Shown here one piece after another: positions 7,996 through 15,146 of a DNA stretch of 34,521 nucleotides. Made by a program: the position numbers and the translations under genes. The stretch comes from Akkermansia muciniphila (GTDB taxonomy: Bacteria > Verrucomicrobiota > Verrucomicrobiia > Limisphaerales > JADLHS01): contig CAMCWI010000009.1 in the NCBI GenBank assembly GCA_945882065.1, positions 1 through 34,521 on the forward strand. Direction: 5' to 3'. Numbering within the stretch: position 1 is the stretch's first letter; each line of letters opens with the position of its first letter. The notes under the pieces were generated by a model. The model worked only from the letters and a program-made list of their open reading frames with translations. It ran no database searches and was not told the DNA's origin.

Positions 7996-9366
7996 TCAAC
8001 TTTCAGGCAGCACTCGCAACGCCGTATCCGCTGGCACGACATCGGGAAGTGTTTTGCCTGCTTCACCACCGCCCAGCTTGAGCAGCTTTTCTCCAGCGGG
8101 TCGAACGCGGGATTCGTAGCTGCCCACGGCTTCGTTGAATGCGGTGTTCGCCCGCTCCAAGCCGCCACGAATTTTCTCAAAGTGTTCCGTGAACTTAACC
8201 ACGCGTGTGAAAAGTTCCTGCGCCGCCTCTGAAATCTTCTGCGCGTTCTCCGTCTGCGCGTGTTGTTGCCAGCTCACACTCACCGAGCGGAGCAACGCGA
8301 TCAGCGAAGCAGGCGTGGCTAGCATGATGCGTTTGTTGGCCGCCCACACAATCAAGTCATGATCTCCTTCGAGTGCCGCGCTGAACAGTGATTCCGCCGG
8401 GAGAAACAACACCACATAATCCAGCGCGTTCGGAAACTGGCTCGGATAATCGCGATCCGCCAACGCTTTGATCGTGGCCTTGAGTTTTCCTGCGTGCGCA
8501 GCCAGAGATTCGGCGCGCTTCGTCGGGTCGGCGATTTCGAGCGCGCTCAAAAAATCCAGATCTGGAACCTTCGCATCTACGATGATGAACCGGTCGCCGG
8601 GCAATTTCACGATGAGGTCGGGCTTCTTGTCGTCGGACTGCGCTTGCTCGGTGAAATCGCAATGCGCGCTCATGCCCGCCGCTTCCACCACGCGCCGCAA
8701 CGTTTCTTCGCCCCAACGCCCGCGCGCCTGATTCGACTTCAACACAGAGCGGAATTGCGCCGTCTCCGCCGCAAGCGACAAGCTGGAAGCCGCAAGCGCG
8801 GTGAGTTGTTCCTTCACCTTGCCGAGCGTGTCTGCTTGGGCCGTCTCGCTTTGTTGGAGACGTTTCTGGTAATTGTCCAACTGTTGCTTGAGCGGCTCGA
8901 CCAAACCCTTGATGGCTTCCTGTCGCTGCGCGAGATCGCCCTTGGCAGTCTCTTGAAACTTGCCGAAGGATTGTTCCGCCAGGCGCAAGAACTCCGGCGC
9001 GGTCTGTTTCAGCGCATCTGCACTCAACGCCTTGAACGCTTCGCGCAAATCCGCCAAAGCTTTTGCCTGCGACTCTTTGGCTTCCAGCATCGTGCGCTCG
9101 TACATTGCTTGCTGTTCTGTTCGGAGTTTTTCCGAGCTTGCCTGATTTGCGTGCGCTGTGGCGAGCGAGGTTTTGGCAGTCACCAACTCGTTCCGGCTTT
9201 GGGTCAACTCGCTTTCGCGCTGGTTGAGTTGTTGCCGGAGTTCGTTTTCGAAACGCTGGTCTGTGGGCGCAACCACTTGTTTCCCGCGCGCCATCAGCGT
9301 TCCAATGAGCCAGCCGAGTCCGCCACCAAGGGCGAACGCAAGGAAGAGTTGAAGACCTAAAGACAT
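7996..9366 (-). CDS. rmuC: DNA recombination protein RmuC
   Basis: 456-aa member of the RmuC family, associated with limiting recombination at inverted repeats. Residues 1-26 form an N-terminal membrane helix with a GGGLGWLIG core. About 30-210 is a long Gln/Glu/Ala-rich coiled coil. The C-terminal half carries the predicted nuclease core of the PD-(D/E)XK type: SNQARGRWGEETLRRVVE, then KPDLIVKLPGDRFIIVDAKVP, then NALDYVVLFLPAESLF and IMLATPASLIALLR. Length and order fit the family well. Antitoxin-toxin genes begin 47 bases downstream. Its presence in a repeat-rich genome is suggestive, but any link to the palindromes is speculation. Confidence 0.93.
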   Translation of the reverse strand: MSLGLQLFLAFALGGGLGWLIGTLMARGKQVVAPTDQRFENELRQQLNQRESELTQSRNELVTAKTSLATAHANQASSEKLRTEQQAMYERTMLEAKESQAKALADLREAFKALSADALKQTAPEFLRLAEQSFGKFQETAKGDLAQRQEAIKGLVEPLKQQLDNYQKRLQQSETAQADTLGKVKEQLTALAASSLSLAAETAQFRSVLKSNQARGRWGEETLRRVVEAAGMSAHCDFTEQAQSDDKKPDLIVKLPGDRFIIVDAKVPDLDFLSALEIADPTKRAESLAAHAGKLKATIKALADRDYPSQFPNALDYVVLFLPAESLFSAALEGDHDLIVWAANKRIMLATPASLIALLRSVSVSWQQHAQTENAQKISEAAQELFTRVVKFTEHFEKIRGGLERANTAFNEAVGSYESRVRPAGEKLLKLGGGEAGKTLPDVVPADTALRVLPES

Positions 9367-9374
9367 TTTTCGAT

Positions 9375-9442
9375 GTAGCAGCCGACGTCAGGAGGCTCTA
9401 ACTAAACCCGGAAGGTCAGAGCCTCCTGACGTCGGCTGCTAC
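9375..9442. repeat. Long perfect palindrome (REP-like)
   Basis: Arms 9375-9399 and 9418-9442 are a perfect 25-base inverted repeat (GTAGCAGCCGACGTC... and its complement) around an 18-base loop. It fills the gap between the ridA stop and the rmuC start. No T-run follows on the minus strand, so it looks like a dispersed REP-type palindrome and not a standard terminator, although it could stall transcription leaving ridA. Confidence 0.85.
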
Positions 9443-9447
9443 GTTGA

Positions 9448-9831
9448 TTAAAAGTGCGCGATTACTTCGATCTCGACGCTTGCGCCTTTGGGCAATGCGG
9501 CGACTTGGATGGTGGAGCGCGCGGGATGATTCTCGGTGAAATACTTGGCGTAGATCTCATTCATGCCGCCGAAGTCAGCGAGGTTGGTCATGAATACGGT
9601 GGACTTCACCACGTTGGCGAACGTGAGTTTCTGGTCGTCGAGGATGGCCTTCACGTTTTCAAGTACGCGCTCGGTCTGCGCTTTGATGTCGCCAGCGATA
9701 AGGTTGCCGTCCGCAGGGCTGATGGGAATTTGCCCAGCACAGAACAGCAGGTCGCCGACGCGCACGGCATGGTTATACGGGCCGACGGCCGTGGGTGATT
9801 TCGCAGGTTTGATGATGGTTTTAGTTGCCAT
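9448..9831 (-). CDS. ridA: RidA family reactive enamine/imine deaminase
   Basis: 127-aa YjgF/YER057c/UK114 protein that hydrolyses reactive 2-aminoacrylate-type enamines made by PLP enzymes. Family markers: SPTAVGPYNHAV near the start, LLFCAGQIPISP, the Q-T-E-R-V-L-E-N-V helix, and the C-terminal signature with ARSTIQVAALPKGASVEIE, which includes the substrate-carboxylate-binding Arg and the catalytic-pocket Glu. Length is typical and start ATG fits the family. It is transcribed divergently from the flagellin promoter; 9832-10029 between them shows no further gene. Confidence 0.95.
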   Translation of the reverse strand: MATKTIIKPAKSPTAVGPYNHAVRVGDLLFCAGQIPISPADGNLIAGDIKAQTERVLENVKAILDDQKLTFANVVKSTVFMTNLADFGGMNEIYAKYFTENHPARSTIQVAALPKGASVEIEVIAHF

Positions 9832-10029
9832 AATTTTTGTAGGCAGGATTCAACCGAAAGCCGCGACACACGACAAGACAATAGCTGCGCGATCGCATTT
9901 TTATAAGGAAGGCAGGAATCTAGGAGTTTGGCCGTCTTGTTCATGGCTTCTTGGATTCCATATTCAACCACCTTTGTTCAGCCCGGATCAGAATTCGGCG
10001 TTTCGATCGAATTATTCTTCAGTGTTGAC

Positions 10030-10056
10030 TAAAGGTTTGGCGGCAGTGGCCGATGA
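10030..10056 (+). promoter_or_regulatory. Sigma-28 (FliA) promoter of flagellin 1
   Basis: TAAAGGTT at 10030-10037, an 11-base spacer, then GCCGATGA at 10049-10056. This matches the sigma-28 consensus TAAAGTTT-N11-GCCGATAA with exact spacing. Transcription should start near 10063. Confidence 0.9.
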
Positions 10057-10060
10057 ACTC

Positions 10061-10202
10061 CTTGTCTTAATTGACAGGCCGCAAGTCGCCACAAAGAACT
10101 TGCAGGGAGAACGGTGAGTGCCCGAACCAAAACTCATCCACAGCAAGGACGCTGTGTTACAACAAATGCCTCTCACAAGGAGGCGACTCACGGAATAGAG
10201 TT
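10061..10202 (+). promoter_or_regulatory. Structured flagellin 1 mRNA leader with CsrA-like motifs
   Basis: Predicted leader of about 140 nt. Four hairpins can be drawn: CTTGTC/GACAGG (10061-10078), CACAGC/GCTGTG (10139-10156), GCCTC/GAGGC (10168-10184) and ACTC/GAGT (10086-10089 shifted by 100, that is 10186-10201). CANGGA motifs occur at 10103, 10144, 10176 and 10189; the 10144 and 10189 copies place GGA in hairpin loops, and the last sits at the ribosome-binding position before the ATG at 10203. A stronger AAGGAGG at 10177-10183 is partly enclosed in hairpin 3. The arrangement is repeated before flagellin 2. Confidence 0.6.
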
Positions 10203-10991
10203 ATGATAATCAATACTAACATCGCAGCTCAGACAGGCGCCCGCCTGCTTTCTGATTCAACTAAGGCGTTGAACAAATCCCTTGCTCGTTTGTCATCCGG
10301 TCTGAAGATCGTTTCACCAGAAGATGACGCGGCAGGTTTGGCGGTATCTTCGCGTTTCGACGCGCAGATCAACCGGATCAACGCCATCACCAGCAACGTC
10401 AGCAACGCCATCTCGTTCAGCCAGACCCAGGACGGTTATCTCAAGAAGATCGCCAAAGCCCTGGATCGTATGAGCGAGCTTTCAGTCATGTCGCAGGACG
10501 TGACCAAAGGCCCAGCGGACATTGCGCTGTATCAAACAGAGTTCGCGGCACAAGCGAACTTCATCACTGACATGGCGACCAAACAGTTCAACGGCGTGGG
10601 CTTGTTGGACGCCACAGATCGCGACGTGACGGTGGATAGCGAAGGCGCGACCTTCACCATCGTGGGCGTGGACGGCTCGGCATACGACCTGACGGCGCAA
10701 GACCTGACAACCGGTGCTGCAGCTGCACAAGCGGCGGTCACAGCCATGATTGACGTGGTGGCTACAGACCGCGCCAATGTCGGTGCGAACATCTCGGTGC
10801 TGGGTTCTTACAACGACCAGAACGCCGTGTTGCGTGATAACCTTACCGCCGCCAACAGCCGCATCAAGGATGTGGATGTGGCGGAGGAAAGCACGATGTT
10901 CGCGAAGTCGAACATCCTAGTGCAAGCGGGCACGGCGATGTTGGCGCAGGCCAACTCAGTGCCGCAATCCGTCCTCAAGCTGATCGGTTAA
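10203..10991 (+). CDS. Flagellin, copy 1
   Basis: 262-aa filament subunit exported by the flagellar type III system. The ATG at 10203 gives MIINTNIAAQTGARLL; an open frame extends upstream but it is leader RNA. The N-terminal D0/D1 domain contains SLARLSSGLKIVSPEDDAAGLAVSSR and the C-terminal D1/D0 domain contains NLTAANSRIKDVDVAEES and ILVQAGTAMLAQAN, ending in the short hydrophobic tail LKLIG. The centre is a small VTVDSEGATFTI segment in place of large D2/D3 domains, so this is a minimal flagellin. It differs from copy 2 at 32 of 262 positions (counted by eye, no gaps). It has its own sigma-28 promoter and terminator. Confidence 0.97.
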   Translation: MIINTNIAAQTGARLLSDSTKALNKSLARLSSGLKIVSPEDDAAGLAVSSRFDAQINRINAITSNVSNAISFSQTQDGYLKKIAKALDRMSELSVMSQDVTKGPADIALYQTEFAAQANFITDMATKQFNGVGLLDATDRDVTVDSEGATFTIVGVDGSAYDLTAQDLTTGAAAAQAAVTAMIDVVATDRANVGANISVLGSYNDQNAVLRDNLTAANSRIKDVDVAEESTMFAKSNILVQAGTAMLAQANSVPQSVLKLIG

Positions 10992-11013
10992 TCTCAAGGA
11001 GTGGTTCACAGAG

Positions 11014-11046
11014 ACCCGCGTCGTGCTAACGCACGACGCGGGTTTT
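11014..11046 (+). terminator. Rho-independent terminator after flagellin 1
   Basis: Perfect 13-base stem (ACCCGCGTCGTGC and complement, 11014-11026 with 11031-11043), TAAC loop, followed by TTTT and a second T-run at 11050-11055. It separates the two flagellin transcripts. Confidence 0.9.
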
Positions 11047-11124
11047 CGCTTTTTTGTGACTGGAACAACCGGACGGTTTGATGTCTTAAAGCGCGTTTGA
11101 ATAGTCATGTGACTCACAATCCCA

Positions 11125-11260
11125 TTCGTCCTCGTCCTCGAAACCCAAGCGAAGACGAGGACGAGAACGAGGACGATTCGGCACGTGGAATTTTCAAACA
11201 GGCTCTTAATCTTTATCCACAAAGTCTGAGATTAAGAAAAAGATTACGATCAGGATCAAG
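11125..11260. repeat. Composite low-complexity hairpin repeat between flagellins
   Basis: 11125-11140 (CGTCCTCGTCCTCG core) is complementary to 11155-11175 (GACGAGGACGAG and related units), giving a hairpin of tandem GAGGAC-type units. It is followed by cttaatcttt (11203 on) and agattaagaaaaagatta (11228 on), another complementary pair. It looks like a dispersed non-coding repeat. The rest of the 606-base gap between flagellins holds the terminator, the sigma-28 promoter and the leader of copy 2; the frame is open upstream of copy 2 by chance. Confidence 0.6.
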
Positions 11261-11420
11261 GCCGATCTCTGGTGCTCGGCACTACCTGTCACACACGCTT
11301 TTCGATTTGTTGACCTGGAGCGAGATGGAGGCGTCAGGGCCGCACTCACTTCAACAAAAACTCCTGCATTCATGCGGTTTAAGCGGCGTCTACAATCGCG
11401 TCCACGGCGACGACATCGGG

Positions 11421-11447
11421 TTAAGTTTATTCCAAACCTGCCGATAC
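11421..11447 (+). promoter_or_regulatory. Sigma-28 (FliA) promoter of flagellin 2
   Basis: TTAAGTTT at 11421-11428, an 11-base spacer, then GCCGATAC at 11440-11447. The -10 element fits the consensus in seven of eight bases and the -35 element differs by two. Predicted start of transcription is near 11454. Confidence 0.88.
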
Positions 11448-11451
11448 AGTT

Positions 11452-11597
11452 CTTGTCTAGTGACAGGCGGTTGGCAGCCACAAAGAGCCAACGAGGAATA
11501 CGGTGAAGGCCTTAGCCAAACTTCACCAACACGGCAGGGATGTCGTGTATCAACAAGGAATCCCCTCACGGGGAAAACTCAAGGAAAGAGTAATAGT
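11452..11597 (+). promoter_or_regulatory. Structured flagellin 2 mRNA leader with CsrA-like motifs
   Basis: Same layout as the flagellin 1 leader: CTTGTC/GACAGG (11452-11467), ACACGGCA/TGTCGTGT closing a GGGA tetraloop (11529-11548, one G-U pair), TCCCC/GGGGA around TCAC (11561-11574) and ACTC/GAGT around AAGGAAA (11577-11591). CANGGA motifs lie at 11535, 11554 and 11580. The last one is also the likely ribosome-binding site for the ATG at 11598, so a protein bound there would block translation. Stems two and three differ in sequence from copy 1 yet still pair. Confidence 0.6.
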
Positions 11598-12386
11598 ATG
11601 GTCATCAATACAAACATCGCAGCTCAAACAGGCGCCCGCCTGCTCGGCGAATCCACCTCAGCATTGAACAAGTCGCTCGCGCGCTTGTCCTCCGGTCTCA
11701 AGATCGTTTCTCCGGAAGACGACGCGGCTGGCTTGGCGGTCTCTTCGCGTTTCGACGCCCAGATCAACCGTGTCAATGCAGTCAACACCAACGTCAGCAA
11801 CGCCATCTCGTTCAGCCAGACCCAGGACGGTTATCTCAAGAAGATCGCCAAAGCCTTGGATCGCATGAGCGAACTCTCGGTCATGGCGCAAGACGTGACC
11901 AAGGGTGCGGCGGACATTGCGCTGTATCAGACGGAATTCGCGGCACAAGCTGCGTTCATCAACGACATGGCGACGAAGGAATTCAACGCTGTGGGCCTGT
12001 TGGACGCCACGGATCGTGACGTGACGGTGGACAGCGAAGGCGCGACCTTCACGATCACCGGCGTGGACGGTTCGGCTTACGATCTGACTGCTTCAGACGT
12101 CAGCACGGGTGCGGCTGCTGCGCAAACAGCGGTCACCGCCATGATTGACGTGGTCGCCACCGACCGCGCTACCGTGGGTGCTAACATCTCGGTGTTGAGC
12201 TCCTACAACGAACAGTTGGCGGTTCTCCGTGACAACCTCACGGCCGCTAACAGCCGCATCAAGGACGTGGATGTGGCCGAAGAAAGCACCAAATTTGCCC
12301 GTAACAACATCCTCGTTCAGGCAGGCACGGCGATGTTGGCCCAGGCAAATGCGACTCCGCAATCCGCTCTCCGTCTCCTCCAATAA
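11598..12386 (+). CDS. Flagellin, copy 2
   Basis: 262-aa flagellin, the same length as copy 1 and alignable without gaps. The ATG at 11598 follows AAGGAAAG with 12-base spacing and gives MVINTNIAAQTGARLL. N-terminal D0/D1 (SGLKIVSPEDDAAGL) and C-terminal D1/D0 (VAEESTKFARNNILVQ) domains flank a minimal centre. Differences from copy 1 cluster in surface-type positions and the last residues (ALRLLQ versus VLKLIG). The longer upstream open frame holds the promoter and leader and is not coding. Duplicate flagellins with separate promoters may allow mixed or condition-specific filaments; which is major cannot be told from sequence. Confidence 0.97.
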   Translation: MVINTNIAAQTGARLLGESTSALNKSLARLSSGLKIVSPEDDAAGLAVSSRFDAQINRVNAVNTNVSNAISFSQTQDGYLKKIAKALDRMSELSVMAQDVTKGAADIALYQTEFAAQAAFINDMATKEFNAVGLLDATDRDVTVDSEGATFTITGVDGSAYDLTASDVSTGAAAAQTAVTAMIDVVATDRATVGANISVLSSYNEQLAVLRDNLTAANSRIKDVDVAEESTKFARNNILVQAGTAMLAQANATPQSALRLLQ

Positions 12387-12414
12387 GGGACGTTGACCGG
12401 TTAGTCGCTACAAA

Positions 12415-12454
12415 GCCCGGATGGCGCCGCAAGGTGCCGTCCGGGCAACGTTTT
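12415..12454 (+). terminator. Rho-independent terminator after flagellin 2
   Basis: 14-pair stem with two G-U pairs (12415-12428 with 12433-12446), GCAA tetraloop of the stable GNRA class, followed by AACGTTTT. It lies directly before the fliD promoter. Confidence 0.88.
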
Positions 12455-12465
12455 GTAACAAGGGC

Positions 12466-12492
12466 TAAAGTTTTTTTGTCACTTGCCGATAT
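12466..12492 (+). promoter_or_regulatory. Sigma-28 (FliA) promoter of fliD
   Basis: TAAAGTTT at 12466-12473 is a perfect -35 match, the spacer is 11 bases, and GCCGATAT at 12485-12492 matches seven of eight -10 bases. The fliD ATG begins only nine bases after the -10 element, so the message should have almost no leader. Confidence 0.92.
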
Positions 12493-12501
12493 TGGCGATG
12501 T

Positions 12502-14214
12502 ATGGACTTAGGTTTATCGGGACTCGTCTCCGGTCTGGATTGGCGCTCGTTGGTGGATCAACTCTCCGACGCGGAGCGCATTCCCCAGTCGCGTCTTCGC
12601 ATTGACCAGACAAACATCGCCAAGCAGAACACGGCTTACTCGGCAATCCAGACAGCTTTGACCGCTCTCCAGACGCGGGTTCAAGCCCTGAACTCTACCG
12701 CGCTCTTCGATACGCGGAACACGACGACCTCCGACGACTCCCTCGCCACCGCCACCGCCGCATCGGGAGCCACGATCGCCTCGTACGCTTTCAACGTGAC
12801 TCAGATCGCCACCGCTGCGAAACAGGTCGGCACATCTGGCGTGGGCTATTCTCTCAATGCCACCAATGATGTGAGCGGGTTGTTGGTGAGCACCGCACCG
12901 TTCGCCACGGCGGTCACTGCCGGAACGATCACCGTGAATGGACACCAGATCACCATAGCTGCTGGCGATACGTTGCAAGCGGTGTTCGATAACATCCAAG
13001 CTGTCACCGGCAGCGAGGTGACGGGGAGTTACGATTCCACCACGGATCGGATCACGCTTTCCAGCACGAACCCCATCATTCTCGGCAGCGCGACGGATAC
13101 GAGTAATTTTCTCCAAGCTGCGAAGCTCAATAACAACAACTCCGGTACCGTGACGAGTGCGACCCAGCTAGGCGTGGTAAAAATGTCTGGCGCGCTCAGT
13201 TCAGCAAACTTCACTACGCCAATAGCGGACGGCGGATCGGGCACGGGCGAATTCAAGATCAACGGCGTCTCAATCACGTTTGAAACGGCGGACACCGTGA
13301 CCGGATTGCTGAAACGCATCAATGATTCTGCGGCGGGAGTCACGGCCAGTTACGACACGGTGAACGACCGTTTCGTGCTGGCGAACAAAGTCACGGGCGA
13401 CATCGGCGTGGCGCTGGAAGATGTCGCGGGCAACTTTCTCGAAGCCACGGGGCTTTCCGCCGGCACCCTTTCTCGCGGAAGAAATCTCCTCTACACCGTG
13501 GATGGCGGCGGCCAGATGGTCAGCCAGACGAACACCATCACGGAAACCAGTTCCGGCATCACGGGACTTTCAGTGACGGCACTGGCGACTGGCGCGAGCA
13601 ACATCACCGTAGGTTCAGACACCGCCGTCATCAAAACTGCGATCAATGATTTCATCGCCGAATACAACAAGGTGCAAAGCATCATTGACGCACAGACGGC
13701 CAGCACCACGGATTCAAAAGGCAAAGTCACAGCGGGCGTCCTTGCGAATGAAAGCGACGCGGACGACATCGGCACGCGTTTGCGCCGCGCTGTGACGGGT
13801 GAAGTGACGGGTTTGACCGCCGCGCTGAATCAGTTGGAAGACCTCGGCATCCTTTCCAACGGCACAAACAATTCCATCAAGCTCGATTCGGAAACGAAAC
13901 TCGACAAAGCTCTCGCCGAAAACCTGACCACGGTCAGAAACATTTTCGCAAACTCCACCAACGGCCTAGCTGGAAAACTCGATACCTATCTGGAAGCCGT
14001 CATCGGAGACACCGGCTCGCTCGTGACTCGGCAGGACAACAACACCAAGCAATCAGCGGCGATTGATGTGCAGATCGCCGACCTTGAGCGCATCGTGTTG
14101 TCGAACCGGGAGCGGATGCTTCAAAGTTTTATCGCGATGGAAACGGCTCAATCGAACGCCAATCAGCAAATGAACTTTCTGAACCAACGATTCGGTACCA
14201 GTTCCGCCAAATAA
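12502..14214 (+). CDS. fliD: Flagellar hook-associated protein 2 (filament cap)
   Basis: 570-aa FliD/HAP2, the cap that folds flagellin monomers at the filament tip. The N-terminal signature is LGLSGLVSGLDWRSLVDQL followed by a coiled coil with the usual ERIPQSRL; the C-terminal FliD domain contains NDFIAEYNKVQSIID, TGLTAALNQLEDLGI and the terminal coiled coil with FIAMETAQSNANQQMNFL. The centre (about 90-400) is Thr/Ser/Ala-rich beta structure with flagellin-hook-like repeats. The ATG is fixed by homology and lies at the predicted transcription start. The lipoprotein gene follows 18 bases downstream. Confidence 0.95.
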   Translation: MDLGLSGLVSGLDWRSLVDQLSDAERIPQSRLRIDQTNIAKQNTAYSAIQTALTALQTRVQALNSTALFDTRNTTTSDDSLATATAASGATIASYAFNVTQIATAAKQVGTSGVGYSLNATNDVSGLLVSTAPFATAVTAGTITVNGHQITIAAGDTLQAVFDNIQAVTGSEVTGSYDSTTDRITLSSTNPIILGSATDTSNFLQAAKLNNNNSGTVTSATQLGVVKMSGALSSANFTTPIADGGSGTGEFKINGVSITFETADTVTGLLKRINDSAAGVTASYDTVNDRFVLANKVTGDIGVALEDVAGNFLEATGLSAGTLSRGRNLLYTVDGGGQMVSQTNTITETSSGITGLSVTALATGASNITVGSDTAVIKTAINDFIAEYNKVQSIIDAQTASTTDSKGKVTAGVLANESDADDIGTRLRRAVTGEVTGLTAALNQLEDLGILSNGTNNSIKLDSETKLDKALAENLTTVRNIFANSTNGLAGKLDTYLEAVIGDTGSLVTRQDNNTKQSAAIDVQIADLERIVLSNRERMLQSFIAMETAQSNANQQMNFLNQRFGTSSAK

Positions 14215-14232
14215 ACTTTCCCTGAACCTGCC

Positions 14233-15054
14233 ATGAAACCTAATCGCTCTGCCTCAAGCGCTTGTTTGAAAACCCATCAGAGTGCGCCTGTCCCTAGGCG
14301 CAGCAGTATTCAACAACCAAGCGATCTCAATGTTTCGGAAGCCTCTCGTGCTGCCGCGTTGCGGCGTCCGGGGATGGGGGCACTCCGGCGAGGTCAATTC
14401 TTCTGCCTGCTCCCGATGCTCGCAGTACTCGTTCTCTCCGCCGGCTGCAAGACCGCGAGCCTGAGCGATCCGGTGACCGGCTCAGGCTATAAGCCTCAGA
14501 ACTTTTATCGTTCGTGGGGGCATCTGGCCGTCAACATCCGGCGCGTAGCCGTGTTGCCCGCCACCTGCGACGACGCGATCTCGGACGTGCAACATGGGCG
14601 CGACCAACTCGAACCCGTAATCATGGAGGAGTTGGCTAAGACCGGAAGATTTGAGGTCATCACGGTGACGCCGGAACAATTGCGTGTGTGGACAGGCCGG
14701 GTTTCCTGGCGCGCGGAAGAGCCGTTGCCTGCGGATTTTCTCAAGGTCTTGAAACGTGCGTTGGAGTGCGATGCGGTTCTATTCAGCCGCGTGAGCCAAT
14801 ATCGCGCCTACCCGCCGCTGACCGTGGGGTTCAGCTTCAAGCTGGTGGATGTGGAGACGGGCAATTTTGTCTGGGCTGCGGACGAGGTGTTTGATTCCAG
14901 CGAGCCGAGCGTGGTGAACAGTGCGCGTCGGTATCAATTGATGAGGGAACAGTTGCCCCCGTCGCTGGCGGACTCGCGCAGCATCCTGAATTCGCCCGGC
15001 AGCTTTGGCAGATATGCGGCGAACAGCGTGTTTGAAACCCTGCCAGCGAGATAA
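14233..15054 (+). CDS. Lipoprotein with CsgG/LpoB/FlgO-like domain, in flagellar cluster
   Basis: 273 aa as an ATG-started frame; an internal ATG at 14374 gives MGALRRGQFF followed by a hydrophobic stretch and lipobox LSAGC, a better lipoprotein start (226 aa). The mature part contains VNIRRVAVLPATCDD, LEPVIMEELAKTGRFEVITVTPEQ, ECDAVLFSRVSQY and FSFKLVDVETGNFVWAADEVFD, the strand-helix pattern shared by CsgG, LpoB, GNA1162 and Vibrio FlgO/FlgT H-ring proteins (fold-level resemblance, by eye). Co-directional with fliD, 18 bases downstream. Inference: an outer-membrane component associated with the flagellum; an unrelated outer-membrane role is possible. Confidence 0.6.
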   Translation: MKPNRSASSACLKTHQSAPVPRRSSIQQPSDLNVSEASRAAALRRPGMGALRRGQFFCLLPMLAVLVLSAGCKTASLSDPVTGSGYKPQNFYRSWGHLAVNIRRVAVLPATCDDAISDVQHGRDQLEPVIMEELAKTGRFEVITVTPEQLRVWTGRVSWRAEEPLPADFLKVLKRALECDAVLFSRVSQYRAYPPLTVGFSFKLVDVETGNFVWAADEVFDSSEPSVVNSARRYQLMREQLPPSLADSRSILNSPGSFGRYAANSVFETLPAR

Positions 15055-15067
15055 TTGAAGATCGGCC

Positions 15068-15094
15068 TAAAGGTTTTTCTGATACCGCCGATAC
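15068..15094 (+). promoter_or_regulatory. Sigma-28 (FliA) promoter of the FlgM-like/fliS operon
   Basis: TAAAGGTT at 15068-15075, 11-base spacer, GCCGATAC at 15087-15094. This is the fourth exact-spacing FliA match in the cluster. Transcription would begin near 15101, giving a leader of about 46 nt. Confidence 0.9.
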
Positions 15095-15146
15095 ACCGAT
15101 AGAGTCGTGTGAGAATCGCGACTAGTGCCTGCCAGAAAGGCAAGTT

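Noticed and set aside
10071-10202. In-frame extension upstream of flagellin 1
   Set aside because: It overlaps the leader RNA, the start is not ATG, and copy 2 supports the ATG at 10203.
11097-11597. Open frame of 167 codons continuous with flagellin 2, giving a long N-terminal extension
   Set aside because: It contains the sigma-28 promoter, the leader hairpins and a dispersed repeat, and flagellin N-termini are fixed at MVINTN.
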